Assembly: GCA_022824585.1 (NCBI GenBank)
Contig: JAJDZN010000296.1
Span: 1-34,951, forward strand
From: Bryobacterales bacterium
Lineage (GTDB): Bacteria > Acidobacteriota > Terriglobia > Bryobacterales > UBA6623
Direction of reading: 5' to 3'
DNA length: 34,951 nucleotides
The translations under genes and the position numbers were made by a program. Positions 25,444 to 34,951 of the stretch are shown piece by piece. The notes beneath the pieces were generated by a model that did no database searches, was not told where the DNA came from, and saw only the letters and a list, made by a program, of their open reading frames with translations. The first letter of the stretch is position 1, and every line of letters starts with the position of its first letter.

Positions 25444-26373
25444 GTGGCGCACACGTATCATGAATGGAGCGTGGAACTCCCCGGCCATCGCAGGCTCTCG
25501 GTCATCTTCTGGATCGCCCTAGGGGCGTGCCTAGTCGCCTTGGCCGTGGCGCTGAATATTGGCTGGTTGGTCGCGAACTGGCCAGGCGGCGTGCTGGTCG
25601 TGCTAGGCGTCCTGGCAGGGCTGACCCTAGTTGCCGGGCTCGTCCTCAACACGGTGTTCCTAGTACGGGAGATCCGGCGCAACGAGAAGCACGACGCCTT
25701 TATCAACGCTGTCACGCACGAACTCAAGACTCCCGTCGCCTCTCTGCGTCTTTACCTGCAAACCCTGCAATCCAGGGAACTTGACGCAGACCAGCAGCAA
25801 GAGTTCTACCAGACGATGCTCTCGGACATGGATCGCCTGCAGAGCACGATCGAACAGGTGCTGTTGGCCGGGTCCACCCGCAGCAAGCGCAAACGACAGC
25901 GGATACCAGTGGATCTTGGCGCCGTGGTCCAAGACTGCATTGGCCGGCTGCAGCACAGCCACAGCCTGCGCGACGGGGCGCTGCGCTTCCGCAGCGAGTT
26001 CGAAGAGGGAGACACCCCCATCGTGCTCGGCAACAGGGACGAGTTGGCGGCGGCGATTTCCAACCTGATCGACAACTCGATCAAGTATTCCGACGAGCGC
26101 GCCAAGGTGGAGATCGAGATGTCCAAGCTCGGCTCGCGGGTGGCAGTCCGCATCCGCGACAACGGCATCGGCATCGACAGCGACGAGCTCAGGCGCGTCT
26201 TCCGACGCTTCTACCGGGTCCAGGGCACGTTCCGGCCGAAAGGCACGGGGCTGGGCCTGTACATCGTGCAGTCCGTTGCCAAGCGGCATGGCGGACGGGT
26301 TTTCGGAGAGAGTCCGGGCAAGGGTCGCGGCAGCACGTTCACGATCGAGCTGCCCCTGACGGCTAGGGCATGA
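25444..26373 (+). CDS. Sensor histidine kinase
   Basis: The 309-residue membrane kinase (GTG start at 25444; TTG at 25420 would add eight residues) has two membrane helices at about residues 19-40 and 48-75 with only a short segment between them, so there is no large external sensor domain. The dimerisation domain has the phosphoacceptor motif VTHELKTPVASLR (His92). The ATPase domain has the N box NLIDNSIKYS, the G1 box DNGIGID and the G2 box GTGLGLYIV. It would autophosphorylate and pass phosphate to the next gene's product. The TGA overlaps the regulator's ATG by four bases, so the pair is a classic two-component operon. The signal is unknown. Confidence 0.92.
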   Translation: MAHTYHEWSVELPGHRRLSVIFWIALGACLVALAVALNIGWLVANWPGGVLVVLGVLAGLTLVAGLVLNTVFLVREIRRNEKHDAFINAVTHELKTPVASLRLYLQTLQSRELDADQQQEFYQTMLSDMDRLQSTIEQVLLAGSTRSKRKRQRIPVDLGAVVQDCIGRLQHSHSLRDGALRFRSEFEEGDTPIVLGNRDELAAAISNLIDNSIKYSDERAKVEIEMSKLGSRVAVRIRDNGIGIDSDELRRVFRRFYRVQGTFRPKGTGLGLYIVQSVAKRHGGRVFGESPGKGRGSTFTIELPLTARA

Positions 26374-27131
26374 AACGGATCCTCATCGTAGAAGACGAGA
26401 CGAATCTCGCCAAGGGGTTGCAGTTCAACCTCGAGGCCGAGGGCTTCGCCACGCACATCGCCCCCACGGGCGAAGCCGGCCTAGACGCCATCAAAGAGAG
26501 GCAGGCCTTCGACGCGCTGCTTGTAGACGTGATGCTGCCCGGCATCGACGGCTTCCACCTGGTCCGCGAGCTGAGGTCGCGCGGCTGCTTCGTCCCGGTG
26601 ATGATGCTCACGGCGCGCCGCCGTCCGCAGGACATCGTCGAAGGGCTGGCGGCCGGCGCCGACGACTATCTGCCCAAGCCGTTCGAGCTTGCAGTGCTGC
26701 TGGCCCGCATCCGCGGCCTGCTGCGCCGACACCGCTGGAGCGCAGGCGAGCAGATGCAGGCCGTACCGGACAGGTACGAGTTCAACGGCAGGACCGTGGA
26801 CTTCGCCAACCAGCGCATCGAAGTAGAGGGCGAGTCACGCAGCCTGACTCTGACAGAGGTCAAGTTGCTGCACTATCTGATCGCTCACGAGGGCCGCAGC
26901 GTCTCGCGCAAGAACCTGCTCGAAGATGTCTGGGGCGTGCGGGAGGACACCGACACGCGAGCGATCGACAACTTCATTGTCCGGCTGCGGCGATCGATCG
27001 AGCCGGATCCGGCCAAGCCGCGCCACTTGGTCACCGTGCGCGGCCTAGGCTATCGCTTTGTGGCCGAGCCCGGTCCAGGTCTCAGTCGTCGTCTGTCGGG
27101 AGCGGCAGCGAAGCACTTTCGCCGTTCGTGA
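26370..27131 (+). CDS. OmpR-family response regulator
   Basis: The 253-residue protein has a receiver domain (about 1-118) with acidic pocket residues Glu8-Asp9, phosphoacceptor Asp53 (LLVDVMLPG), the switch Thr in MLTARR and Lys in YLPKPF. A winged-helix DNA-binding domain (about 135-232) carries LTLTEVKLLHYLIAHEG, DTRAIDNFIVRLRRSIE and the closing VRGLGYRFVAE. It is the partner of the kinase just upstream. After GYRFVAE there is an unusual tail of about 20 residues (PGPGLSRRLSG...), and the last 50 bases overlap the convergent ThuA-like gene, so the stop may be further downstream than in relatives. The target genes are not visible. Confidence 0.93.
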   Translation: MKRILIVEDETNLAKGLQFNLEAEGFATHIAPTGEAGLDAIKERQAFDALLVDVMLPGIDGFHLVRELRSRGCFVPVMMLTARRRPQDIVEGLAAGADDYLPKPFELAVLLARIRGLLRRHRWSAGEQMQAVPDRYEFNGRTVDFANQRIEVEGESRSLTLTEVKLLHYLIAHEGRSVSRKNLLEDVWGVREDTDTRAIDNFIVRLRRSIEPDPAKPRHLVTVRGLGYRFVAEPGPGLSRRLSGAAAKHFRRS

Positions 27132-27915
27132 TCCCAACCGCCCAGCGGAAGCCCTCCAACCACATCTTCTGGATGTCAGGGTTGTCCCAGACTTCGTTAC
27201 GGTGCCCCAGCAGGCAGGTGAAGACCCGCCCCTTGCCGAATTCCCGCACCCACGCCAGGGCGAAGTCGCCATCGGTGCGCCGGACGCCCTTCTTGGTCAT
27301 GTCGACGCTCGAAGTGTCCATGCCCATCAACACGCGCACCTTCGACCGGTCATAGCGGTCCACCTGGTAGATCTCGTCGGTAATCTCGAACTCGGCCGGG
27401 AAGTGACGGCTGATCGGATGCGTGCGGTCCTCCACCCGGACCCGAATCTTCTCGTGCCAGGGATGGTTGATGAACGCTCCTCCCACCATGTCGATGTACT
27501 CCGGCCAAGTCTCTCGAAACGAGTCCGTGCCGCTGTGCGCCACCAAGATCGCCTTGCCGTCCTCCTTCACGAAGCGCATCAGGTCAGCCTTCTGCTCCTC
27601 GGTGACCTTCAAGTCGCCCTGGGTGTAGAACATCACGGCGTCGAAGTAGTCGAGGTTCTTGCGGTTGCCTCTCAGCTTCTGCTTGGTCATCAGTTCCATG
27701 TCCGTGCGGAAGCGCACGTCGAACAGGCCGGTGCGCTCGCCGATCTTGGCCATCGTGAACATCGCGTGCGACACCGCGTCGTGCGCGAAGAAGTCCGAAC
27801 CGCCGAGCACCAGCAGGTGCATCTTTTCGTCGGCATCCTGGGCGACGGCAGGCACGGCCGCCGCGAGCAGCAGCGCGGCAAGCGCTGTCGCTGCGAACAA
27901 TCTCCAGAGTCTCAT
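27082..27915 (-). CDS. ThuA-like (trehalose-utilisation) family protein, exported
   Basis: The 277-residue protein has an N-terminal signal peptide (LFAATALAALLLAAAVPAVA) and a ThuA fold related to class I glutamine amidotransferase-like domains. Typical motifs are LLVLGGSDFFAHD, FDAVMFYTQGDL, FVKEDGKAILVAHSG, GGAFINHPWHEKI and the C-terminal GKGRVFTCLLGHRNEVWDNPDIQKMWLEG. Many ThuA-like proteins sit near sugar-degradation genes and their biochemistry is mostly undefined. It follows larB by 28 bases on the same strand and is probably the last gene of a three-gene unit with the YVTN propeller and larB. Its 3' end overlaps the response regulator by 50 bases. Confidence 0.88.
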   Translation of the reverse strand: MRLWRLFAATALAALLLAAAVPAVAQDADEKMHLLVLGGSDFFAHDAVSHAMFTMAKIGERTGLFDVRFRTDMELMTKQKLRGNRKNLDYFDAVMFYTQGDLKVTEEQKADLMRFVKEDGKAILVAHSGTDSFRETWPEYIDMVGGAFINHPWHEKIRVRVEDRTHPISRHFPAEFEITDEIYQVDRYDRSKVRVLMGMDTSSVDMTKKGVRRTDGDFALAWVREFGKGRVFTCLLGHRNEVWDNPDIQKMWLEGFRWAVGITNGESASLPLPTDDD

Positions 27916-27943
27916 GACCGCTAGTTTCGCACAGACTGCGAAG

Positions 27944-28690
27944 TCAGAGGCGGTTGATCAAGGTTGCCACGTAGGCAGCGCCGAAGCCGTTGTCGATGTT
28001 GACAACGGACACGTTGCTGGAGCATGAGTTCAGCATGCCCAGCAGCGCCGAGAGCCCGTTGAAGCTGGCCCCGTAGCCCACGCTGGTCGGCACGGCGATG
28101 ACTGGAATCGAGACGAGTCCGCCGAGCGCGCTGGGCAACGCTCCCTCCATGCCCGCGCAGCAGATCACGACGCGAGCGGCCTGAATGCGGTCGATCTTTG
28201 ACAGCAGCCGGTGGATTCCGGCGACGCCGACATCGTAAATCGTGTCGACCTCGTTGCCCATCACCTCGGCCGTCACGGTGGCCTCCTCTGCGACCGGAAT
28301 GTCGCTGGTGCCGGCGCAGACGACGGCGATCTTCGCCTTCCCAAGCTTGCTCCGCTCGCCCCATACGCGCACCGCTCCCGAGCGCGGGAAGTGCTCGGCC
28401 TGGTCGCTGAGTTCCCGCACCGCCTCGAACATCGCCTCCGACGCCCGCGTGACCAGCAAGTTGGGGGAGCGCTCGAGCAGTTTCTCGGAAATTGCGCGGA
28501 CCTCGTCGGGAGTCTTGCCCTGGCCCAGGATCACCTCGGGCATCCCGTGGCGCAACTCCCGGTGGTGGTCGACCTTGGCAAAGCCGAGGTCTTCGTACGG
28601 CATGTGGCGCAACTCGCCGACTGCGCTCTCGACGTCGCGGCGCCCGTCGCGCACGTCCTCCAAGAAGGCCCGCAGTCGCTGGTCGTTCAC
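27944..28690 (-). CDS. larB: LarB, nickel-pincer cofactor biosynthesis carboxylase/hydrolase
   Basis: The 248-residue protein is the PurE-like family member LarB. In the lactate racemase pathway it carboxylates and hydrolyses nicotinic acid adenine dinucleotide to give the dicarboxylated precursor of the nickel-pincer cofactor. Signatures are [59 protein letters not shown] and the C-terminal [33 protein letters not shown]. The GTG start at 28690 overlaps the upstream TGA by four bases (GTGA), so it is coupled to the YVTN gene. No larA, larC or larE is in the window, so the rest of the pathway is elsewhere or LarB acts in another context here. Confidence 0.92.
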   Translation of the reverse strand: MNDQRLRAFLEDVRDGRRDVESAVGELRHMPYEDLGFAKVDHHRELRHGMPEVILGQGKTPDEVRAISEKLLERSPNLLVTRASEAMFEAVRELSDQAEHFPRSGAVRVWGERSKLGKAKIAVVCAGTSDIPVAEEATVTAEVMGNEVDTIYDVGVAGIHRLLSKIDRIQAARVVICCAGMEGALPSALGGLVSIPVIAVPTSVGYGASFNGLSALLGMLNSCSSNVSVVNIDNGFGAAYVATLINRL

Positions 28691-29694
28691 GGCCTCGCCC
28701 TCGACGGCCGGTAAGTGCCGATTTCGACGACGGGATCTGGTCCCATCCCGGGCGGCGTGTCAATCACCTGCACGACCTTGCGGTCGCGCACGGACACGAT
28801 CCAGATCTGATCTTCGTCCTGCACGCCGGCGAACGCATGGCGGTCGTCCTTGGACAGCGAGATGGACAGCGGCGAGCCGCCCAAAGGGATCTGCGCAAGT
28901 TCCGTCAGCGTATTCGGATCCGCGATTCCAACCGCCTCGCCGGTCTGCAGGGAGTACACCAGCAAGCCCTCGTCGTCCGTGGCAACGATTCGATTCACGC
29001 CCGGCCCCGTGGGAATCGAGCCAATCACGGACTTGGAGGCCGTATCGATCACGTCGATGCGACCCTCGTCCCGGCAGGTCACCCACAGCTTCGTGCCATC
29101 GCGGGACAACAGGCTGCCCTGAGGGCCCTTGCCCACCTCGATCAGGCGCAGTTCGCCGGTCGCGGCATGCACGGCTCCCACTGTGCCGCTGGCCGTGTTG
29201 GAGACGTATCCCCAGCCGTCCGGGCCGAAGGTGACCATGTGCGGATCCACGCCGCCGTTGTCATAGTCCTTGATGACGGCCCGCGCGTCGAGGTCGACCA
29301 GCACGATCCGGTCCGGGTTCTCCGACGTCACGAACGCGCGGCTTGAGCGCGGATCAATGCTGATGCCGTGCGGGCGGTGAAACTTGCCTAGCGGCAGGGT
29401 GCCGATTCGCCTGCGCAGCTGAAGATCGATGATGGAGATCGTATTACCGCCGGGGCCGTCGTAGTCCATCCACAGCACTCCGTTGTCGGACACGTACGCG
29501 AAGCGGCCGTCTCGGGACAGCGCCACCTCGTGCGGGGTCTCGCCGACCAGCACTTCTGCGACACGCTGGCCCGCCGAGCTGTAGAAGCCGACGGAATTGT
29601 TCTTCTTTTCGACGACGAGCAGATCCGGCTGCGCGGCGGTCGCACTGGCAGCTGCGCTAAGGGCTGACAGGATGGCTGGGGCAGTGGATTTCAT
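28687..29694 (-). CDS. YVTN/YncE-like seven-bladed beta-propeller protein, exported
   Basis: The 335-residue protein has a probable signal peptide ([21 protein letters not shown]). Repeated propeller blades follow with motifs such as [43 protein letters not shown] and [30 protein letters not shown]. No catalytic residues can be assigned. The family includes periplasmic and surface proteins of unknown role and some cofactor-associated quinoprotein relatives. It is the first gene of the unit with larB and the ThuA-like gene, and is divergent from ssb with 60 bases between the starts. Confidence 0.87.
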   Translation of the reverse strand: MKSTAPAILSALSAAASATAAQPDLLVVEKKNNSVGFYSSAGQRVAEVLVGETPHEVALSRDGRFAYVSDNGVLWMDYDGPGGNTISIIDLQLRRRIGTLPLGKFHRPHGISIDPRSSRAFVTSENPDRIVLVDLDARAVIKDYDNGGVDPHMVTFGPDGWGYVSNTASGTVGAVHAATGELRLIEVGKGPQGSLLSRDGTKLWVTCRDEGRIDVIDTASKSVIGSIPTGPGVNRIVATDDEGLLVYSLQTGEAVGIADPNTLTELAQIPLGGSPLSISLSKDDRHAFAGVQDEDQIWIVSVRDRKVVQVIDTPPGMGPDPVVEIGTYRPSRARP

Positions 29695-29754
29695 GGGTAT
29701 CTACGGGCGCAGGGCGGTTGTAATCTGCGAGCCATTGATTGTACCGTGGAGACC

Positions 29755-30264
29755 ATGGCCACCAGTCTGAACAAAGTCATGCTCATAGGCAATCTTGGCA
29801 AGGACGCCGAGACTAGGCAAACCGCTAGCGGCACGTCGGTGAGTAGTTTTACGCTCGCCACGACCGCCCGCGTCAAGGATGCAGCCACCGGCGACTGGAA
29901 GGATAAGACCGATTGGCACGATGTCGTACTGTGGCGAGGCGAGCGCGTCGCCCAGTACCTCACGAAAGGCAAGAAGGTGTTTGTCGAAGGCCGCTTGCAA
30001 AAACGTTCTTGGGAAGACCGCAATGGCGAAAAGCGCTATAGCACGGAAGTGGTGTGCGACTCTTTCGGCCTGATGCTGCTCGGCGGCCGCGGCGGTCCGG
30101 GAGAGGAAGGCGGTGGCGGCTATCGCCAAGGCGGCCAGGGCGGCGGCTACGGCCAAGGCGGTTCGGGCGCTGCTCCGGGAGGAGGCGGCGGACAGCCAGC
30201 ACCGTCACGCGAGCCGGTAAGCGCGCCCCCGCCGTCGCAGGACGACGACGACATCCCGTTCTAG
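29755..30264 (+). CDS. ssb: Single-stranded DNA-binding protein
   Basis: The 169-residue protein (ATG at 29755; a GTG three codons earlier is the alternative) has an N-terminal OB fold with NKVMLIGNLGKDAETR, TLATTARVKDAATGDWKDKTDWHDVVLWRG, AQYLTKGKKVFVEGRLQKRSW and RYSTEVVCD. A disordered Gly-rich linker (about 105-145) follows, then the acidic tail DDDDIPF that recruits partner repair and replication proteins. SSB coats single-stranded DNA in replication, recombination and repair. It is monocistronic here. Its stop codon lies inside a perfect hairpin shared with the convergent ftsH gene. Confidence 0.96.
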   Translation: MATSLNKVMLIGNLGKDAETRQTASGTSVSSFTLATTARVKDAATGDWKDKTDWHDVVLWRGERVAQYLTKGKKVFVEGRLQKRSWEDRNGEKRYSTEVVCDSFGLMLLGGRGGPGEEGGGGYRQGGQGGGYGQGGSGAAPGGGGGQPAPSREPVSAPPPSQDDDDIPF

Positions 30265-30272
30265 GCCCACGC

Positions 30273-30276
<4 letters not shown>
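30261..30276. terminator. Hairpin containing the ssb and ftsH stop codons
   Basis: A perfect inverted repeat CTAGGC (30261-30266) and GCCTAG (30271-30276) with a four-base loop spans the TAG of ssb (30262-30264) and the TAG of ftsH (minus, 30275-30273). It has no T-rich tail on either side, so it may slow or end both transcripts only weakly. Terminator function is inferred. Confidence 0.35.
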
Positions 30277-32189
<1,913 letters not shown>

Positions 32190-32254
32190 TTTGTTGAATC
32201 CTTGCCAGCTGCGTCGCCGCTCATTACGTTAGACGCATCGAACAGGGGTTTCGG

Positions 32255-33649
32255 CTACCAGCCCGCCTCGTCAGCGCCAAGCTCTTCCACGACCAGCGCC
32301 CGCCGGCTCGTCGGCCGTACCGCGAATTCGTCCGCGGGGCCGAAAGCCCGCGCCCAGACGATACGACCCCCGCCTGCGTCGTCCGACGCGACGACCGGCC
32401 AGCCGGCCCGGTTCCACGCGCTGATCCGGCTCTGCTGAAACAGATCCTTGATCTTTTTCGGCGAGTCCAAACCGGACGGTCTGTAACGGTCTCCGTCACG
32501 CCAGCTTCGGAGCCGTAGCGACTTTGGGACACGATCCCAGTCAAGCAATACGATTGCATTTCTATCGTACAGCATTGCTGCCGAAGTAGTTTCGAGAACA
32601 CGGGTGCTAATGACGCATCGCTCTACGCCGGGCAGCGCCACTTGGCCGGGCACGGGTAGTGGCAGGTCATAAGCCGCGCGGTCGGCCGCGCCTTGGCGGC
32701 GCAGCCGAACCTGGCCGAAAGATCGCTCGGCGCACGCGCCGGGCACTTCAGCGACGCCGCTTCCGCATCGGGCGAGCACCAAGGCGCGCAGGGACTCGAC
32801 ATGCTCGAATCCCAAGTTGCTGCAGCCGAGTGCAGGGTCTTTCAGCACCGCCAGCAGCACGCGACGCTGCTCGGCCACGCAAAGCGATCGCAGCTCTTGG
32901 ACATCCAAGATGATCTCCTTTGAGCCGTGTTTGGCGCAGCGCTCGCTCAGCACCGCAATCCGGCGGTTCCAGAAACGCTCTTCTTCCACCGCCCAATCTG
33001 CGGTGTGCGCCAAGGCCGAATCGAGGTTCGAATTCCATTCTCGGCGCAGTTGGGGCAACAGTTCGTGGCGCAGCCGGTTGCGGGCGAAAGACAGGTCGGA
33101 GTTGGAATCGTCCTCCCGCCAATCCAGACCGCTGTGCTCGAGATATTCCAGCACTTCGCCGCGCGTCACATCCAGCATCGGCCTGAAAATACGCCCGCCA
33201 TAAACGGGCCAAACGCCGCTCAGTCCGCTGCCACATGCGCCTCGCAAGAGTCGAAAAAGCACAGTCTCGGCCTGATCGGATTGCGTGTGACCCGTCGCGA
33301 TTGCCGAACAGGAGCCGTCCGCGAGGAGTTCCTCGAAGAAACGGTAGCGGGCACGCCGGCCGGCCCGCTCGAGGTTGCCGCCAGCCAAGGCCACGTCCTC
33401 TCGGCGCACGAAGTGCTTGCAACCGAGCTTGACCGCGAGCTTCCGCACGAACTCTTCGTCGGCATCCGAGTCGGTGCCGCGCAGGCAGTGATTCAGATGC
33501 AATGCCGCAATCTCACGATCAGGAAATAGCGTCCGCAGCGCGTGGAGCAACGCGACGGAGTCGGCACCTCCCGAAACAGCGGCACCAATCGTCCCCTCGG
33601 CGGCAAACATCTGCTCCCGGTCGATACGCTGGCACAGCTTGGCGAGCAC
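32255..33649 (-). CDS. tilS: tRNA(Ile)-lysidine synthetase
   Basis: The product attaches lysine to cytidine 34 of the CAU-anticodon isoleucine tRNA, changing its decoding from AUG to AUA. The N-terminal PP-loop ATPase has SGGADSVALLH (residues 26-36), then LNHCLRG, FVRREDVA, RRARYRFFEEL and ATGHTQSDQAET. The middle and C-terminal TilS regions include FRPMLDVTRGEVLEYL and RSWRDGDRYRPSGLDSPKKIKDLFQQSRI. Length (464 aa) is normal. The start is GTG at 33649. The gene precedes ftsH on the minus strand, the conserved tilS-ftsH order; hpt, often between them elsewhere, is not present. Confidence 0.95.
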   Translation of the reverse strand: MLAKLCQRIDREQMFAAEGTIGAAVSGGADSVALLHALRTLFPDREIAALHLNHCLRGTDSDADEEFVRKLAVKLGCKHFVRREDVALAGGNLERAGRRARYRFFEELLADGSCSAIATGHTQSDQAETVLFRLLRGACGSGLSGVWPVYGGRIFRPMLDVTRGEVLEYLEHSGLDWREDDSNSDLSFARNRLRHELLPQLRREWNSNLDSALAHTADWAVEEERFWNRRIAVLSERCAKHGSKEIILDVQELRSLCVAEQRRVLLAVLKDPALGCSNLGFEHVESLRALVLARCGSGVAEVPGACAERSFGQVRLRRQGAADRAAYDLPLPVPGQVALPGVERCVISTRVLETTSAAMLYDRNAIVLLDWDRVPKSLRLRSWRDGDRYRPSGLDSPKKIKDLFQQSRISAWNRAGWPVVASDDAGGGRIVWARAFGPADEFAVRPTSRRALVVEELGADEAGW

Positions 33650-34076
33650 TCACTCACTGTAGACGACCGGCAATCTGGAACAGAGACACGGCCCCTAGCG
33701 GCCCGGCAAGAAGAGTGCGGCAGCAGAAGAAGCAGTGAGCGCCGATTCGCTACGCCGGCTCAGCGCCCAAGGCCTCGACAGATTCAGTGGCGGCGTGTGG
33801 CACTGAACGCGAATGCACCGGCCACTCACAGAGTGGCTCCCGGTTCACTTGCATGCTCCATTGGGAAGCAAGTGTACTTCGATGCACTGCTCTAGCATGA
33901 CACGGTTGAAGCCGAAGCAAGACTCCTACATCGCTCGACTGCTGAATAGATTGGCATGGCGGAGACCGGTGGAAGGCCCGCTTCTCTCTCGGTGAATGGG
34001 CTCAAGCCGATGACTCGATGTTGGTCTTCGGGCTCTTGCGAGTCGCACGTTGCCCCAGACTCTAATGAGCAATCAA
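33650..34076. other. Intergenic stretch with a cluster of inverted repeats
   Basis: No gene is supported in these 427 bases. Three inverted repeats occur within 91 bases: TCAGTG/CACTGA (33784-33789, 33801-33806), the perfect GCCACTC-ACA-GAGTGGC (33821-33837) and CACTTGC/GCAAGTG (33846-33852, 33868-33874). Their CACT cores are spaced about 22-23 bases apart. Base composition drops toward the glycosylase gene. Confidence 0.5.
33821..33837. repeat. Perfect 7-bp stem hairpin in the tilS upstream region
   Basis: GCCACTC, loop ACA, GAGTGGC. It is the middle of three inverted repeats in the gap between tilS and the glycosylase gene. It has no T-run, so a terminator is not clear; it may be an operator-type palindrome or an RNA hairpin. 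Confidence 0.4.
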
Positions 34077-34880
34077 TCAAGTGACCCTACTCGATGGGCA
34101 GATCGGTCTCATGTAGCAGTTTTCGCAGTCGGGTGCGCCTCTAGCGTGACACCACTCGTTTCCAATTCGCCATACCGGCCAGTCAAGTTCCCCGGGCCAC
34201 ATGGGACTGAGTTCGCGGGCCCGGAGTTGGAGACGAAGCTGTTGCTTCTCTTTGGTAGAGCGTAATTGGCTGTGTTCGAGTGGTCGCAAAAGGCCCAGTC
34301 GCTCGCAGACGCGTAGCACGTGCGTATCGACCGCGATGTCGGGCATTGGCGGGGAGACCGTGACACCGAATTTGCGGATCAGAATGTTCGCCGCCATATT
34401 GGCAATCTTCGGTCCGACACCATCAAATGCCAGAAAGCGTCTGACGACTGCGGCACCGCTACTGCCGGCAACCCAGATCTTGGCGGCGTCCCCATCATAT
34501 CTGTCACCGATATGTTCGATGGCGGCAGGAAGCAAACGCTCCATCTCGTTAGCGAGCCGATGGCCGGACGACTCGAGAACGGACGACCATGTATTCTTCG
34601 GAAGTCTCGCCAATGTCTCGAACTCGAAGTCTCCCGCGGCTTCTCGGATCGCTAGCGGAAGACTCCAAGCGATCTCAGCTCTCACTCGGCGGTCTGCAAC
34701 GCACCCAAGCACGAAGGCGTGCGGATAGCGCTCGATGTCGCTCACGAGGGCATCAGCAGCGGGTTCAATGTTGGCGCTAAAGATGCTGGCATTCTGCCGG
34801 AGCGATTCTTCACCGAACTGCCTCAAGTGAGAGACGATGCAATCGGCCAGAGCATCTGTCGTCGTGGACTCTACGTTCAT
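34077..34880 (-). CDS. HhH-GPD DNA glycosylase / endonuclease III-like protein with Fe-S loop
   Basis: From the ATG at 34880 the protein has 267 residues. The frame stays open to 34937 (GTG) and the window edge, but the extra part looks non-homologous. The HhH-GPD fold starts about residue 50 (YPHAFVLGCVADRRVRAEIAW). The helix-hairpin-helix FDGVGPKIANMA carries Lys158, matching the AP-lyase lysine of endonuclease III, and DIAVDTHVLRV carries the catalytic Asp185. A [4Fe-4S] motif follows: Cys244-x7-Cys252-x2-Cys255-x5-Cys261, one residue longer than endonuclease III. It probably removes damaged or mismatched bases. Compared with endonuclease III it has a roughly 45-residue N-terminal extension and a longer Lys-to-Asp spacing. 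Local GC is clearly lower than in ftsH, consistent with transfer. Confidence 0.8.
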   Translation of the reverse strand: MNVESTTTDALADCIVSHLRQFGEESLRQNASIFSANIEPAADALVSDIERYPHAFVLGCVADRRVRAEIAWSLPLAIREAAGDFEFETLARLPKNTWSSVLESSGHRLANEMERLLPAAIEHIGDRYDGDAAKIWVAGSSGAAVVRRFLAFDGVGPKIANMAANILIRKFGVTVSPPMPDIAVDTHVLRVCERLGLLRPLEHSQLRSTKEKQQLRLQLRARELSPMWPGELDWPVWRIGNEWCHARGAPDCENCYMRPICPSSRVT

Positions 34881-34951
34881 TGTCACTAGCCTGAATCCCC
34901 AACCGCTTCCAGAATATGACGGTTTCTTGGAGGACACCCTCCAGTTTGCAG

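Noticed and set aside
33892..34080. Small minus-strand frame between tilS and the glycosylase
   Set aside because: 62 codons with no family feature and no clear start signal; nothing supports it beyond being open.

Overview
The window is a high-GC bacterial chromosomal segment of about 35 kb. It has 29 protein-coding genes that I can support and no rRNA, tRNA, CRISPR array or insertion sequence that I could find. Start codons are often GTG and occasionally TTG. Several traits together suggest an Acidobacteriota-like organism (inference, moderate confidence). These are a trpA - chorismate mutase - prephenate dehydrogenase string, a CRTAC1/UnbV-TPR pair, a DUF3604 protein, exported sugar-isomerase and ThuA-type proteins, a sodium/solute symporter and an unpartnered RND pump. 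No single gene proves the phylum.

Layout. 0.1-0.9 kb (-): exported coiled-coil protein with an M15-like zinc-site signature. 1.1-1.4 kb (+): rsfS. 1.4-3.5 kb (-): trpA-aroQ-tyrA, a compact aromatic amino acid operon. 3.6-7.4 kb (+): mandelate-racemase-type enolase, a degenerate amidohydrolase and a Gfo/Idh/MocA oxidoreductase, a probable catabolic cluster. 7.9-11.2 kb (+): an RND transporter with no adaptor or outer-membrane partner nearby. 11.3-17.0 kb (-): DUF3604 protein, TPR protein and SSS symporter. 17.0-20.2 kb (+): CbiX/SirB-type chelatase, ferredoxin-reductase-like flavoprotein and thrS. 20.5-21.0 kb (-): HicBA toxin-antitoxin pair in a lower-GC pocket. 21.5-24.4 kb (+): CRTAC1/UnbV beta-propeller and TPR protein, translationally coupled. 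24.4-25.3 kb (-): sugar phosphate isomerase-like protein. 25.4-27.1 kb (+): histidine kinase and OmpR-type regulator. 27.1-29.7 kb (-): YVTN propeller, LarB and ThuA-like protein. 29.8-30.3 kb (+): ssb. 30.3-33.6 kb (-): tilS and ftsH. 34.1-34.9 kb (-): a HhH-GPD/endonuclease III-like DNA glycosylase in visibly lower-GC DNA.

Themes. Housekeeping genes (rsfS, trpA-aroQ-tyrA, thrS, ssb, ftsH, tilS) alternate with accessory genes that look like carbohydrate or acid-sugar metabolism and exported repeat proteins. The most unusual observations are: the amidohydrolase that has lost its HxH and Asp metal positions beside an enolase-superfamily enzyme whose catalytic residues are all intact; LarB inserted between a YVTN propeller and a ThuA-like gene with no larC or larE in view; overlapping gene ends (response regulator/ThuA) and a hairpin containing both the ssb and ftsH stop codons; opposed, overlapping promoter-like elements upstream of the kinase; and a strong folded element upstream of the CRTAC1 gene. 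I did not find a clear new defence or mobile system.
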